Below are positions 16,106-23,349 of a DNA stretch of 64,000 bases, piece after piece (position 1 is the stretch's first letter; every line of letters starts with the position of its first letter). Source of the stretch: Devosia soli. GTDB taxonomy: Bacteria; Pseudomonadota; Alphaproteobacteria; Rhizobiales; Devosiaceae. Under the pieces are notes generated by a model, which ran no database searches, was not told the origin of the DNA, and saw only the letters and a program-made list of their open reading frames with translations. A program made the translations under genes and the position numbers. The stretch covers positions 295,645-359,644 of the forward strand of contig NZ_LAJG01000021.1 of NCBI RefSeq assembly GCF_000970455.1, given 5' to 3'.

Positions 16106-17149
16106 ATGGGTTATCGCGTCGCTGTCGTCGGGGCCACGGGCAATGTGGGCCGCGAAGTTCTCAATATCCTCGCCGAGCGCAAGTTCCCGGCCGACGAGGT
16201 CTTTGCGCTCGCCTCGTCCAAGTCGATCGGCAAGGAAATTTCCTATGGCGATAAGGTCCTCAAGGCCAAGGACCTGCAGCATTTCGATTTCTCCACCGTC
16301 GACTTTGCCATCATGTCGGCCGGCGGTTCCATTTCCAAGGAATGGGCGCCCAGGATCGCGGCTGCCGGTGCCGTCGTCATCGATAACTCTTCCTACTGGC
16401 GTTACCATTCGGACGTGCCGCTGATTGTGCCGGAAGTGAACGGGCATGTGCTCGACCGCTGGCTCAAGGACGAAAAGCGCAACAACATCATCGCCAACCC
16501 GAACTGCTCGACCGCACAGCTCGTCGTGGCGCTGAAGCCGCTCCACGATGCGGCAACCATCAAGCGCGTGGTCGTTGCGACCTATCAGTCGGTCTCCGGC
16601 GCCGGCAAGGAAGGCGTTGACGAGCTCTGGAACCAGACCAAGGGCATTTTCGTCAACGACAGCCCGACCCCGCAGAAGTTCTCCAAGCAGATCGCCTTCA
16701 ACGTCATCCCCCACATCGATGTGTTCATGGAAGACGGCTACACCAAGGAAGAGTGGAAGGTTCTGGCCGAGACCAAGAAGATCCTCGATCCCAAGATCAA
16801 GGTCACCTGCACAGCCGTGCGCGTGCCGGTCTTCGTTGGGCATTCGGAAGCGGTCAATCTTGAATTCGACAAGCCCATCTCGGCTGACGAAGCGCGCGAT
16901 CTTCTGCGCGAAGCCCCGGGCATTGCCGTCCTCGACAAGCGCGAAGCCGGCGGCTATGCGACCCCGGTCGAAACCGTGGGCGATTATGACACCTATGTCA
17001 GCCGCATCCGCGAAGATGTGACCGTCGAAAATGGCCTCGCCATGTGGGTGGTCTCGGACAACCTGCGCAAGGGCGCCGCGCTCAATGCCATCCAGATCGC
17101 CGAAACCCTGATCGAAAAGGGGTTCAAGGCCCGCGCCCTGGCCGCCTGA
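16106..17149 (+). CDS. asd: Aspartate-semialdehyde dehydrogenase
   Basis: Asd reduces aspartyl-4-phosphate to aspartate semialdehyde with NADPH, the branch point for lysine, diaminopimelate, threonine and methionine. The protein shows the nucleotide site VVGATGNVGREVL (7-19), SAGGSISKEWAP (71-82), the catalytic Cys134 in NPNCSTAQLV, and SVSGAGKEG in the substrate domain. The family's catalytic histidine lies in the VFVGHSEAVN block near 240-250. At 347 residues it is the long proteobacterial form. A terminator-like hairpin follows the stop. Confidence 0.96.
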   Translation: MGYRVAVVGATGNVGREVLNILAERKFPADEVFALASSKSIGKEISYGDKVLKAKDLQHFDFSTVDFAIMSAGGSISKEWAPRIAAAGAVVIDNSSYWRYHSDVPLIVPEVNGHVLDRWLKDEKRNNIIANPNCSTAQLVVALKPLHDAATIKRVVVATYQSVSGAGKEGVDELWNQTKGIFVNDSPTPQKFSKQIAFNVIPHIDVFMEDGYTKEEWKVLAETKKILDPKIKVTCTAVRVPVFVGHSEAVNLEFDKPISADEARDLLREAPGIAVLDKREAGGYATPVETVGDYDTYVSRIREDVTVENGLAMWVVSDNLRKGAALNAIQIAETLIEKGFKARALAA

Positions 17150-17157
17150 TCTTTGTC

Positions 17158-17200
17158 CCCTGCGCCGTCCGGTTCCGCCCCGGCGCAGGGCAGTCATTTT
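17158..17200 (+). terminator. Probable intrinsic terminator of asd
   Basis: CCCTGCGCCG (17158-17167) pairs perfectly with CGGCGCAGGG (17181-17190) around a 13-base loop. The downstream side is CAGTCATTTT, so the T-run is short and offset. It lies 9 bases after the asd stop codon. Confidence 0.6.
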
Positions 17201-17308
17201 CCGAAGTGACTTTCTGCGGGTCGCGTGAAGGTGTAAGCCCCGATCGCGGCCCGATCCACGTCTGGTGGAATGGCTGCGGTCTGCGCCTTCCCGCCACTGG
17301 ACTTTTTC

Positions 17309-18190
17309 ATGCTTTCGCTCCGCGATCTTTGTCTCGCCCTTCTCGTGGTTCTGACCTGGGGGCTGAACTTCGTCATGATCAAGTGGGGCGTCGAAGAGGT
17401 GCCGCCGCTGCTATTGACGGCCATGCGCTATCTTTGCGCGGCACTGCCGATGGTGTTTTTCGTCAAGCGGCCGCAGGTCAGGCTTGGGACGCTGGTGACC
17501 TATGGCCTTGCCATCGGCTTTGCCCAGTTCGGCCTCCTGTTTTCGGCAATCAAGCTCGGACTGCCGGCCGGCCTTGCTTCGCTGATCATTCAGACGCAGG
17601 CTTTCTTTACCTTTGGCCTTGCCATGCTGTTTCTCGGGGAGCGGCTGGGGCGCTGGCAGGTCATCGGGGCGAGCGTTGCCATCATCGGCATCGGCGTCAT
17701 CGCCATTGAACGCTTCGAGCTTACAAGTCTCGTGCCGCTCCTCATGGTTATTGCCGCAGCCTTCTTCTGGGGCCTTGGCAATATCGCCTCCAAACGGGCG
17801 GGGCAGATCGACATGCTTTCCTTCGTCGTCTGGGGCAGTCTCGTGCCGATTTTGCCGCTTCTCGGCCTATCGCTCGTCTTTGAAGGATCCGATGCCATCG
17901 GCGCAGCGCTTGGACATTTGAGCCTTCGAACCGTTGGCGTCGTGGTGTTCAACGGCTATGCGGCGACCCTTCTCGGCTTTGGCCTTTGGAGCTATCTGCT
18001 CAAGCACTATCCGGCAGGCGTGATCGCGCCATTTTCGCTTTTGGTGCCCGTCTTCGGCATCGGCTTTGCGATGCTGCTGACCGGGGAGATCATCACCGAA
18101 CTTGAAATCGTCGGCAGCGCGCTGGTTTTCGCCGGTCTCGTCATCAATGTCTTCGGTCCGCGCTTGCAGCGCCGCAGGGTAGCCGTCTGA
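17309..18190 (+). CDS. EamA/DMT family permease (first of a pair)
   Basis: The 293-residue membrane protein has ten predicted helices arranged as two EamA repeats. Typical elements are VVLTWGLNFVMIKWGVEEVPPLLLTA in the first repeat, LIIQTQAFFTFGLAMLFLGERLGRWQ at its end, and AFFWGLGNIASKRAGQ at the start of the second. The family exports amino acids and other metabolites; the substrate is not predictable. The start ATG 17309 begins the first helix; an upstream in-frame ATG would add an odd hydrophilic leader. Its stop overlaps the start of a second, similar permease gene, so the two may act as a heterodimer or as duplicated exporters. Confidence 0.88.
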   Translation: MLSLRDLCLALLVVLTWGLNFVMIKWGVEEVPPLLLTAMRYLCAALPMVFFVKRPQVRLGTLVTYGLAIGFAQFGLLFSAIKLGLPAGLASLIIQTQAFFTFGLAMLFLGERLGRWQVIGASVAIIGIGVIAIERFELTSLVPLLMVIAAAFFWGLGNIASKRAGQIDMLSFVVWGSLVPILPLLGLSLVFEGSDAIGAALGHLSLRTVGVVVFNGYAATLLGFGLWSYLLKHYPAGVIAPFSLLVPVFGIGFAMLLTGEIITELEIVGSALVFAGLVINVFGPRLQRRRVAV

Positions 18191-19071
18191 TGCCTATCCG
18201 TCATGTCCTGCTCGCCCTGCTGGTGGTCGCCATCTGGGGCTTCAACTTCGTCGTCATCAAACTCAGCGTCGAGGCGCTGCCGCCCATTCTCGCCGCGGCC
18301 TTGCGCTTTTGCGCAGCGGCGTTTCCGGCCCTGCTCTTCGTGCGGCCGCCCAAGGCGCCGTGGTGGATCGTCGTCGCCTTCGGTCTCAGCTTCGGCTTTG
18401 CGCTTTATGCGTTTCTCAACCTATCGATCGCCTGGGGCATGCCGGCGGGCCTGTCCTCGCTGGTTCTGCAGACCCAGGCTTTCTTCACCATGGCCATGGC
18501 CTTCGTGCTGCTTGGGGAACGGCCGAGCCGCTTCCAGATCATCGGGGCAGGCATTGCGTTTTTGGGCATCGCCGTTATCGGCGCCGAGCGTATCGAGGGC
18601 GCGGGGCTCGTGCCGCTGGTCATGGTGCTGCTCGCCGCCATGGCGTGGGGGCTTGCCAATGTGCTGACCAAGAAGGCGGGCAAGGTCAATGCAATTGCCT
18701 TTACCGTCTGGGGATCGCTCGCCGCCCCGCTGCCGCTTCTGGCCCTCTCCTATGTCGTTGAGGGCGGACCGACCATCTGGGCGGCGCTGAGCGGTTTTTC
18801 ATGGTCCGATGCGGCGTTGATCGCGTTTCTTGCTTATCCCGCGACGCTTCTCGGCGGTGGCATCTGGAGCTGGCTCCTCGGGCGGCATCCGGCGTCGGTC
18901 GTCGCGCCGTTTACGCTACTTGTGCCAATCACCGGCATTCTTTCGGGCTATCTCGTTCTGGGCGAAACCATAACCGGTATCGAGATCGCCGGCGGCGTGC
19001 TGGTCATCATCGGGCTGATCGTGACGCTGCGGAAGGCGAGGGCCATCGAACCGGCCATTCGCCTTGATTGA
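18190..19071 (+). CDS. EamA/DMT family permease (second of a pair)
   Basis: The 293-residue protein is clearly paralogous to the preceding permease. It shares WGFNFVVIKLSVEALPPILAA, the LVLQTQAFFTMAMAFVLLGERPSR block and the AWGLANVLTKKAGK segment opening its second repeat. Ten membrane helices are expected. The start codon overlaps the stop of the upstream gene (TGATG). The tandem arrangement suggests a local duplication. Transport direction and substrate are unknown. Confidence 0.88.
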   Translation: MPIRHVLLALLVVAIWGFNFVVIKLSVEALPPILAAALRFCAAAFPALLFVRPPKAPWWIVVAFGLSFGFALYAFLNLSIAWGMPAGLSSLVLQTQAFFTMAMAFVLLGERPSRFQIIGAGIAFLGIAVIGAERIEGAGLVPLVMVLLAAMAWGLANVLTKKAGKVNAIAFTVWGSLAAPLPLLALSYVVEGGPTIWAALSGFSWSDAALIAFLAYPATLLGGGIWSWLLGRHPASVVAPFTLLVPITGILSGYLVLGETITGIEIAGGVLVIIGLIVTLRKARAIEPAIRLD

Positions 19072-19077
19072 GCGATA

Positions 19078-19102
19078 GCGGCCGCCCACGCAGAGCGGCC
19101 GC
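19078..19102. terminator. GC-only hairpin between convergent genes
   Basis: GCGGCCGC (19078-19085) and GCGGCCGC (19095-19102) form a perfect 8-bp stem with a 9-base loop. It sits exactly between the ends of the EamA gene and the convergent EF-hand gene. There is no good T-run on either side, so it may slow polymerase from both directions rather than be a classic terminator. Confidence 0.4.
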
Positions 19103-19111
19103 CAGTTGCAA

Positions 19112-19462
19112 TTATTCGACGAGGGATTCGGGGACGCTGTCGCCGGTTGGGGGCACAGCGCTTTCGCCGGGAAGCGATGGTACGGCGTCCATGGGGGCTG
19201 GAACAGGCGTGGCTTGAGGGGCCGCCGGAGCGGCCGCCGGTTGCAGGACGCTCAATTGTTCGGGCGTCACGCTGCCAGCGCCTTCGATATCGGCATTGGC
19301 GAATTCTTCGGCGGTCAGATCGGGCCAGACCACTTGCAGTTCCTCGTAGCTGAGGCGGCCGTCGCCATCGCTATCAACATCGGCAAAGGTGAGTGCAGTC
19401 TGGGCGAGAGCAGGGGTGGCGATAAAGCCGGCGGCGAGAAGGGCGAGTGCGAGTTTACGCAT
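19112..19462 (-). CDS. Secreted EF-hand protein with Pro/Ala-rich tail
   Basis: The 116-residue protein has a signal peptide (1-20, ending ATPALAQ) and one clear EF-hand loop, DVDSDGDGRLSYEEL (28-42), with all acidic ligands in place. This is followed by WPDLTAEEFANAD and a weaker second loop (DIEGAGSVTPEQL). The last 40 residues are rich in Pro and Ala and may be a periplasmic spacer. Calcium binding is expected for the first loop. It is a paralogue of the adjacent 81-residue protein; both carry the unusual WPDLTAE(E/A)F linker between loops. Confidence 0.82.
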   Translation of the reverse strand: MRKLALALLAAGFIATPALAQTALTFADVDSDGDGRLSYEELQVVWPDLTAEEFANADIEGAGSVTPEQLSVLQPAAAPAAPQATPVPAPMDAVPSLPGESAVPPTGDSVPESLVE

Positions 19463-19546
19463 GGGAGAATCCTGTTGTTGGAGAAGCCAAAGCGATCGGA
19501 TCCGCCGCCCCGAGGGAGGGGCGGAGCGGCGAACACGAAAGATGGC

Positions 19547-19792
19547 TTAGTTGGCGGTCGCTGCGGCGTCGGTCAGAAGGCCATATTCTTCCGGGCTCAA
19601 TTCGCCATTGGCATCGGTGTCGGCCGCGGCGAAGGCTTCGGCGGTCAGATCAGGCCAGCCGACCTGTGCCTCTGCCAGCGAAACCCCGCCGCTCATATCG
19701 GCGTCAAGGGTCGCGAAATCAGTCGTGCCCTGCGCAAAGGCCGCGCCGGTCATGCCGAGCAGGAGGAGGGACGAAAGGACGATCTTCTTCAT
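19547..19792 (-). CDS. Small secreted EF-hand protein
   Basis: The 81-residue protein has a signal peptide (1-21) and two EF-hand-like loops: LDADMSGGVSLAEAQ (29-43) and ADTDANGELSPEEYG (57-71). The second has the canonical ligand spacing; the first has Met-Ser-Gly in place of the usual DG. The WPDLTAEAF linker between the loops is nearly identical to that of the neighbouring 116-residue protein, so the two arose by duplication. They are probably co-transcribed, 84 bases apart. Function beyond calcium binding is unknown. Confidence 0.8.
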   Translation of the reverse strand: MKKIVLSSLLLLGMTGAAFAQGTTDFATLDADMSGGVSLAEAQVGWPDLTAEAFAAADTDANGELSPEEYGLLTDAAATAN

Positions 19793-20100
19793 GGCTTGAG
19801 CTCCATGTCTTGGGAAAGGCGATGAGGGGCCTCATCGACGGGTCGCTCTCCGGCGGCCCGTTCGCAAACGATGAAGAGGCAATGTGTCCCGTCGCAGACC
19901 ACACGAAGGCGTGATCGGACCCAAGTCGGGACCATTTCCGGGCAGGCTGAAAGCGCTGTGCCGGTAAGTCGTTGACGGTTTCAGGATCTTCCTAGCAAAG
20001 CAAAACCGAAGAGTATCCGCGCCACAGCGCCTAGAGGACTGATCACGATTGGGACAGGCCAAGTGCGGCTTGATGGCGAGAGCTGGACAATTGTGCCGTT
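19793..20100. other. Gene-free stretch upstream of the EF-hand genes
   Basis: I see no gene or repeat in these 308 bases. Open frames here are short and lack a ribosome site. The promoter for the EF-hand pair probably lies at the 19800-19900 end. The terminator of the carbonic anhydrase gene begins at 20101. Confidence 0.5.
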
Positions 20101-20129
20101 AAAAATGCAGAGGGCGCCTTGCGGCGCCC
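20101..20129 (-). terminator. Intrinsic terminator of the carbonic anhydrase gene
   Basis: On the minus strand GGGCGCC, a 4-base loop GCAA and GGCGCCC form a perfect 7-bp hairpin, followed by TCTGCATTTTT. It lies 26 bases beyond the carbonic anhydrase stop codon. Confidence 0.75.
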
Positions 20130-20154
20130 CAGGATTGGTCAAAGTCGATATTGG

Positions 20155-20793
20155 TCACAGCTCGGGACGGATAAAGTCGCCGTCGTGATCCATGATCCAG
20201 AGTTCGGCCGTCGAAATATCGAACCAGGCGCCGTGAACCTGCAGTGTCCCCTCGGCTTCGAGTTCGGCCACATAGGGAAAGGTGCGCAGATTGCGGATCG
20301 AATTGCGGATGGAAATCCGCTCCATCGCAGTCTGCCGTTCGGTCGAGGTGAGAAGGCTGTTCTGCCCCAATTGGCTCGGCAATTCGCCCAGCATGCTCAT
20401 CCACTTGCCGATGAAATCGCCATCATCGAGCGACTTGAAGTGGGGATCGAGCGCAGCCTTGATGCCGCCGCAGCGGCCATGGCCCATGACGACGATATTG
20501 CCGATGTTGAGCGCCTTGACCGCAAATTCGATGGCGGCCGAGGTGCCGTGCTGGCCGCCATCGGGCTGATAAGTCGGCACGAGATTGGCGACGTTGCGCA
20601 GAACGAAAAGTTCGCCCGGCCCGGCATCGAAGATCATTTCGGGCGCCGCGCGGCTGTCGCAGCATGCGATGATCATGGTGGTGGGACTTTGTCCCGCCGA
20701 GGCGAGATCGCGGAGGCGTTCCTTCTCGCGCAAGTAACGTCCGGCCAGAAAATTAGCATGGCCGCTGAGCAGTTCTTTTGGAAAGCTGTGCAT
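20155..20793 (-). CDS. Beta-class carbonic anhydrase
   Basis: The 212-residue enzyme interconverts CO2 and bicarbonate with a zinc ion. The zinc ligands are visible: Cys44 in the CCDSR motif (Asp46 and Arg48 form the catalytic dyad), His105 and Cys108 in GHGRCGG. LFVLRNVANLVP is the usual segment between them. There is no signal peptide, so it acts in the cytoplasm and supplies bicarbonate to carboxylases. The start ATG and the length are typical for the plant-type subgroup. A terminator hairpin follows. It is divergent from the DUF1737 gene. Confidence 0.94.
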   Translation of the reverse strand: MHSFPKELLSGHANFLAGRYLREKERLRDLASAGQSPTTMIIACCDSRAAPEMIFDAGPGELFVLRNVANLVPTYQPDGGQHGTSAAIEFAVKALNIGNIVVMGHGRCGGIKAALDPHFKSLDDGDFIGKWMSMLGELPSQLGQNSLLTSTERQTAMERISIRNSIRNLRTFPYVAELEAEGTLQVHGAWFDISTAELWIMDHDGDFIRPEL

Positions 20794-20864
20794 GGTTCTC
20801 GATTAGCGCTAAGAGCCATCAAGATCAATCGCGGCGCTCAATCGGGCCCGCAAAAGAGGTATGC

Positions 20865-21071
20865 ATGCTGATCTATCGTTTCCTCACCGGCGAAGACGAT
20901 TCCGCTTTTTGCCACAAGGTCACCAAGGCGCTGAGCGAGGGCTGGGCGCTGCATGGCAACCCCACCTATGCCTTCGATGCCGAAAGCCGCAAGATGCGCT
21001 GCGGCCAGGCGGTTACCCGCGAGGCCAAGGACCAGCCCTATGATCCGGACAAGAAACTCGTCGATTATTGA
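20865..21071 (+). CDS. DUF1737 family protein
   Basis: This 68-residue protein matches the DUF1737 pattern. It opens with MLIYRFLTGEDDSAFCHKVTK, then has a stretch containing GWALHGNPTYAFD and a short C-terminal segment with KKLVDY. Members are small and of unknown function. The ATG at 20865 follows AAGAGGT closely; an upstream in-frame start would overlap the divergent promoter region. Its end overlaps the convergent NUDIX gene by seven bases. Confidence 0.78.
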   Translation: MLIYRFLTGEDDSAFCHKVTKALSEGWALHGNPTYAFDAESRKMRCGQAVTREAKDQPYDPDKKLVDY

Positions 21072-21649
21072 GCAAGGCCTGCAAGCTTGAGGGCAAGGTG
21101 CTGCAGGAGGATGATGGTCTTGCCATCGGTGATTTCACCGCGGTGGACCATGGCGAGCGCCTCTTCGAGCGGCAGTTCGACGACTTCGAGCTCTTCGCCT
21201 TCTTCGGCGAGCCCCCCACCGGCGGTGCGGTAGGTGTCTGCGCCATAACGGCCCAGGAAGAGGCTGACCTTTTCCTGCACCGAGCCGGGCGACATATAGG
21301 CGTCGCAGACAAATGCGACGTCCTCGGGCGCATGGCCGGTTTCTTCAAGGGCTTCGCGACGCGCGCAGGCGAGCGGATCATCTCCATCGAGGAGGCCGGC
21401 GCAAACCTCGAGCAAGAAGGCCGGGTCGCCATTGGCCTGGACCGGATAACGGTATTGGCGGACGAGGAGGACATGGCGCGTGTCCCCGTTGAAGAGAAGG
21501 AGGGCGGCGGCGTTGCCGTGATCGTAGTTTTCACGCACGAGCCGCTGCACGCTGCCGTCCTCGCGCCGATAGTCAAGGGTCGCGCGTGTCAGCTTGCCCC
21601 ATGAGGCCGAGAGCACCTCGGTCTTAATGAGTGTGATCTTTTCTTCCAT
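21065..21649 (-). CDS. NUDIX hydrolase, NudK/ADP-ribose pyrophosphatase type
   Basis: The 194-residue protein has the NUDIX box G-x5-E-x7-REUxEExGU in AGLLDGDDPLACARREALEETGH (the Glu residues bind magnesium). It also has the NudF/NudK-type N-terminal domain with VRQYRYPV and the AYMSPGSVQEKVSLFLG segment after the box. NudK hydrolyses GDP-mannose and related sugar nucleotides; ADP-ribose is the alternative substrate. ATG 21649 is the best start, after a G-rich ribosome site, and gives the NudK-like length; an upstream start would add 28 unrelated residues. Confidence 0.87.
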   Translation of the reverse strand: MEEKITLIKTEVLSASWGKLTRATLDYRREDGSVQRLVRENYDHGNAAALLLFNGDTRHVLLVRQYRYPVQANGDPAFLLEVCAGLLDGDDPLACARREALEETGHAPEDVAFVCDAYMSPGSVQEKVSLFLGRYGADTYRTAGGGLAEEGEELEVVELPLEEALAMVHRGEITDGKTIILLQHLALKLAGLAQ

Positions 21650-21826
21650 GGCACCGCCCCCTTGGTTGCGGCGGCAAACTGACGGTGTTTGGTGCATTTG
21701 GAAAGCGTCTTGCCGATCGATTTCGGGCGGCAAGGCGCGCGCGGGACGACGTTAACATTTCAGAAACTATTGCGGCGCAGGCTCGTTATTTCCCACAAGG
21801 CAGAATACTGCCGGGAGGAGACGAAG

Positions 21827-21931
21827 ATGGGCAAATTGACCGTGATTACCGGGCTGGCCATCGAGGCCTGGCTATTGGTGGCGATAACCGTCGCGGGCGT
21901 GCAGGCGCTGGCCATGGTGGTTTTGGGCTGA
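21827..21931 (+). CDS. Candidate 34-residue single-pass membrane peptide
   Basis: A 34-codon reading frame starts 6 bases after a GGGAGGAG ribosome site, the strongest in this part of the window. The product is one hydrophobic helix with a short MGKLT N-terminus and no charged residue after the single Glu at position 13. It resembles the small membrane proteins that bind larger transporters or respiratory complexes. It is the first of three such short frames before sdhC. No homology can be claimed. Confidence 0.5.
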   Translation: MGKLTVITGLAIEAWLLVAITVAGVQALAMVVLG

Positions 21932-21940
21932 GCCTTTGGC

Positions 21941-22057
21941 TTAGCGAAGAACGCCAAGAAGATAGAGTAAGCCAGTGGCCGGGAGCATAACGCTCCAGAC
22001 CAGAAGCAGCGCGCCCATCAGCACCATCAAACAAAACGTTTTGAGTTTACTAAGCAT
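21941..22057 (-). CDS. Candidate 38-residue membrane peptide
   Basis: On the minus strand a 38-codon frame reads MLSKLKTF followed by a hydrophobic run with two possible helices, and ends LLGVLR. The basic N-terminus and arginine end fit a membrane-spanning peptide. The ribosome site is weak. It ends ten bases from the end of the convergent 34-residue frame. Support is only the hydrophobic pattern and position. Confidence 0.35.
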   Translation of the reverse strand: MLSKLKTFCLMVLMGALLLVWSVMLPATGLLYLLGVLR

Positions 22058-22216
22058 TTTCGCTTACGGATTTTTACCTACTCTACTCAATGCGCCCAAG
22101 GCTTGCATCGTTCTTCGCGCGGATTGGTTACCGCGCGAAATCGTTAGTGCCGGTCAGACATCCTCACATCGGCGTGCGTGCAACCCTGGCGTCAGCTTGA
22201 GTGATAGACTGGTCGC

Positions 22217-22363
22217 ATGACGAATCGCGCCAAGGGATGGGCATTTGCCCTCCTCCTCACATTGGGTCTATGGTTGCTCGCGCTCAGCCTTGCTTTCGAG
22301 GGTGAGCTCGTGGTGGGCAGCGCGCGGCAACTGGGCGGGCATTTGCTCAAGATGATCGGCTAA
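22217..22363 (+). CDS. Candidate 48-residue membrane peptide upstream of sdhC
   Basis: A 48-codon frame encodes a basic N-terminus (MTNRAKGW), one hydrophobic helix (about 8-27, ALLLTLGLWLLAL-like) and a short polar tail. No strong ribosome site precedes it. It lies about 200 bases upstream of sdhC and on the same strand. It may be a small accessory membrane protein, or the frame may be chance. About 140 bases on either side contain no other gene. Confidence 0.4.
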   Translation: MTNRAKGWAFALLLTLGLWLLALSLAFEGELVVGSARQLGGHLLKMIG

Positions 22364-22563
22364 GTCCCTGCCTCCCGCCGGAAACTCTAATGACAGAGCG
22401 TCACGCGAACATGACGTTCGCTGTGCGAACAAAGTGCGGTATTCGCCATGATTGGCCCGCAAAGCCGCAGAAGGGCTTTGATTTGGTAACCATTGGCGGC
22501 TAGTAATCTCGAACTATTCCAAACTGGATCGCTCGATCCATTCTTAGGCCCCGGAAACGCCCC

Positions 22564-22950
22564 ATGTCCGTCAGAGCCCGCCCCACATCCCCGCATCTGC
22601 AGATCTACCGGTGGACCATTACCATGGCCATGTCGATCCTGCATCGCGCCACCGGCATTGCCAATTACGCCGGCATGGCGCTGCTGGCCGCCTGGCTATT
22701 CGCCGCCGCCTGGGGGCAGGAGCCGCTCAATGCGGTCAACGGAATCTATGGCAGCTGGTTCGGCCAGGTCGTGCTGTTCGGCTTCAGCTGGAGCCTCGTC
22801 CACCATATGTGCGGGGGCCTCCGCCACTGGGTCTGGGATTTTGCCGCGATGATGGAGCCGGGCCAGCGCGAAGCCATGGCCTGGGCAACGATCATCGCTT
22901 CCGTCGTGATCACCTTGCTGATCTGGACCGTCTTTGTGTGGGTTGCCTGA
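22564..22950 (+). CDS. sdhC: Succinate dehydrogenase cytochrome b556 subunit
   Basis: SdhC anchors complex II in the inner membrane and binds haem b and ubiquinone. The 128-residue protein opens with RPTSPHLQIYR (6-16) and SILHRATG (24-31), the quinone-side signature. It has three membrane helices and the haem-ligand motif HHMCGGLRH with His81 as the probable ligand. One base separates its stop from the sdhD start. It begins the operon sdhC-sdhD-sdhA-(two small genes)-sdhB. Confidence 0.95.
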   Translation: MSVRARPTSPHLQIYRWTITMAMSILHRATGIANYAGMALLAAWLFAAAWGQEPLNAVNGIYGSWFGQVVLFGFSWSLVHHMCGGLRHWVWDFAAMMEPGQREAMAWATIIASVVITLLIWTVFVWVA

Positions 22951-22951
22951 C

Positions 22952-23344
22952 ATGCGTGAAACCATCATCACCCGCGACATGGTCGCCAATCCCAAAACCC
23001 ATTACGGCGACGCCAAGGCATCGACGCGCCACTTCGTGACCCAACGTGTCACAGGCCTCGTCAACGTCGTCTTCCTGGGTTTTCTTCTCTTCATCGTCGT
23101 CCGCCTTGCCGGGCAGGATCGCGCAGACATGGTCGCGGTCATCGGCAATCCCATCGTCGGCATCATCTTTTCGGTGCTGATCGCCGTGGTTGCCGTCCAT
23201 ATGCGCAACGGCATGCGCGATACGCTCGAAGATTACTTTTCGGGCCGCATGTACCGCCTGGTCATGCTGCTCAACACGCTCTTTTGCCTGATCGTCGGCT
23301 TCGTCGCGATCGGCTCGGTTCTCAAGATCGTCTTCTGGGGTTGA
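22952..23344 (+). CDS. sdhD: Succinate dehydrogenase hydrophobic membrane anchor subunit
   Basis: The 130-residue protein has three membrane helices (about 36-56, 65-87 and 102-127). It carries the family segment [15 protein letters not shown], where the first histidine aligns with the haem-binding one of SdhD. It pairs with SdhC to hold SdhAB on the membrane. ATG 22952, one base after the sdhC stop, is preferred over an in-frame ATG inside sdhC. sdhA starts 5 bases after its stop. Confidence 0.93.
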   Translation: MRETIITRDMVANPKTHYGDAKASTRHFVTQRVTGLVNVVFLGFLLFIVVRLAGQDRADMVAVIGNPIVGIIFSVLIAVVAVHMRNGMRDTLEDYFSGRMYRLVMLLNTLFCLIVGFVAIGSVLKIVFWG

Positions 23345-23349
23345 TCGCC

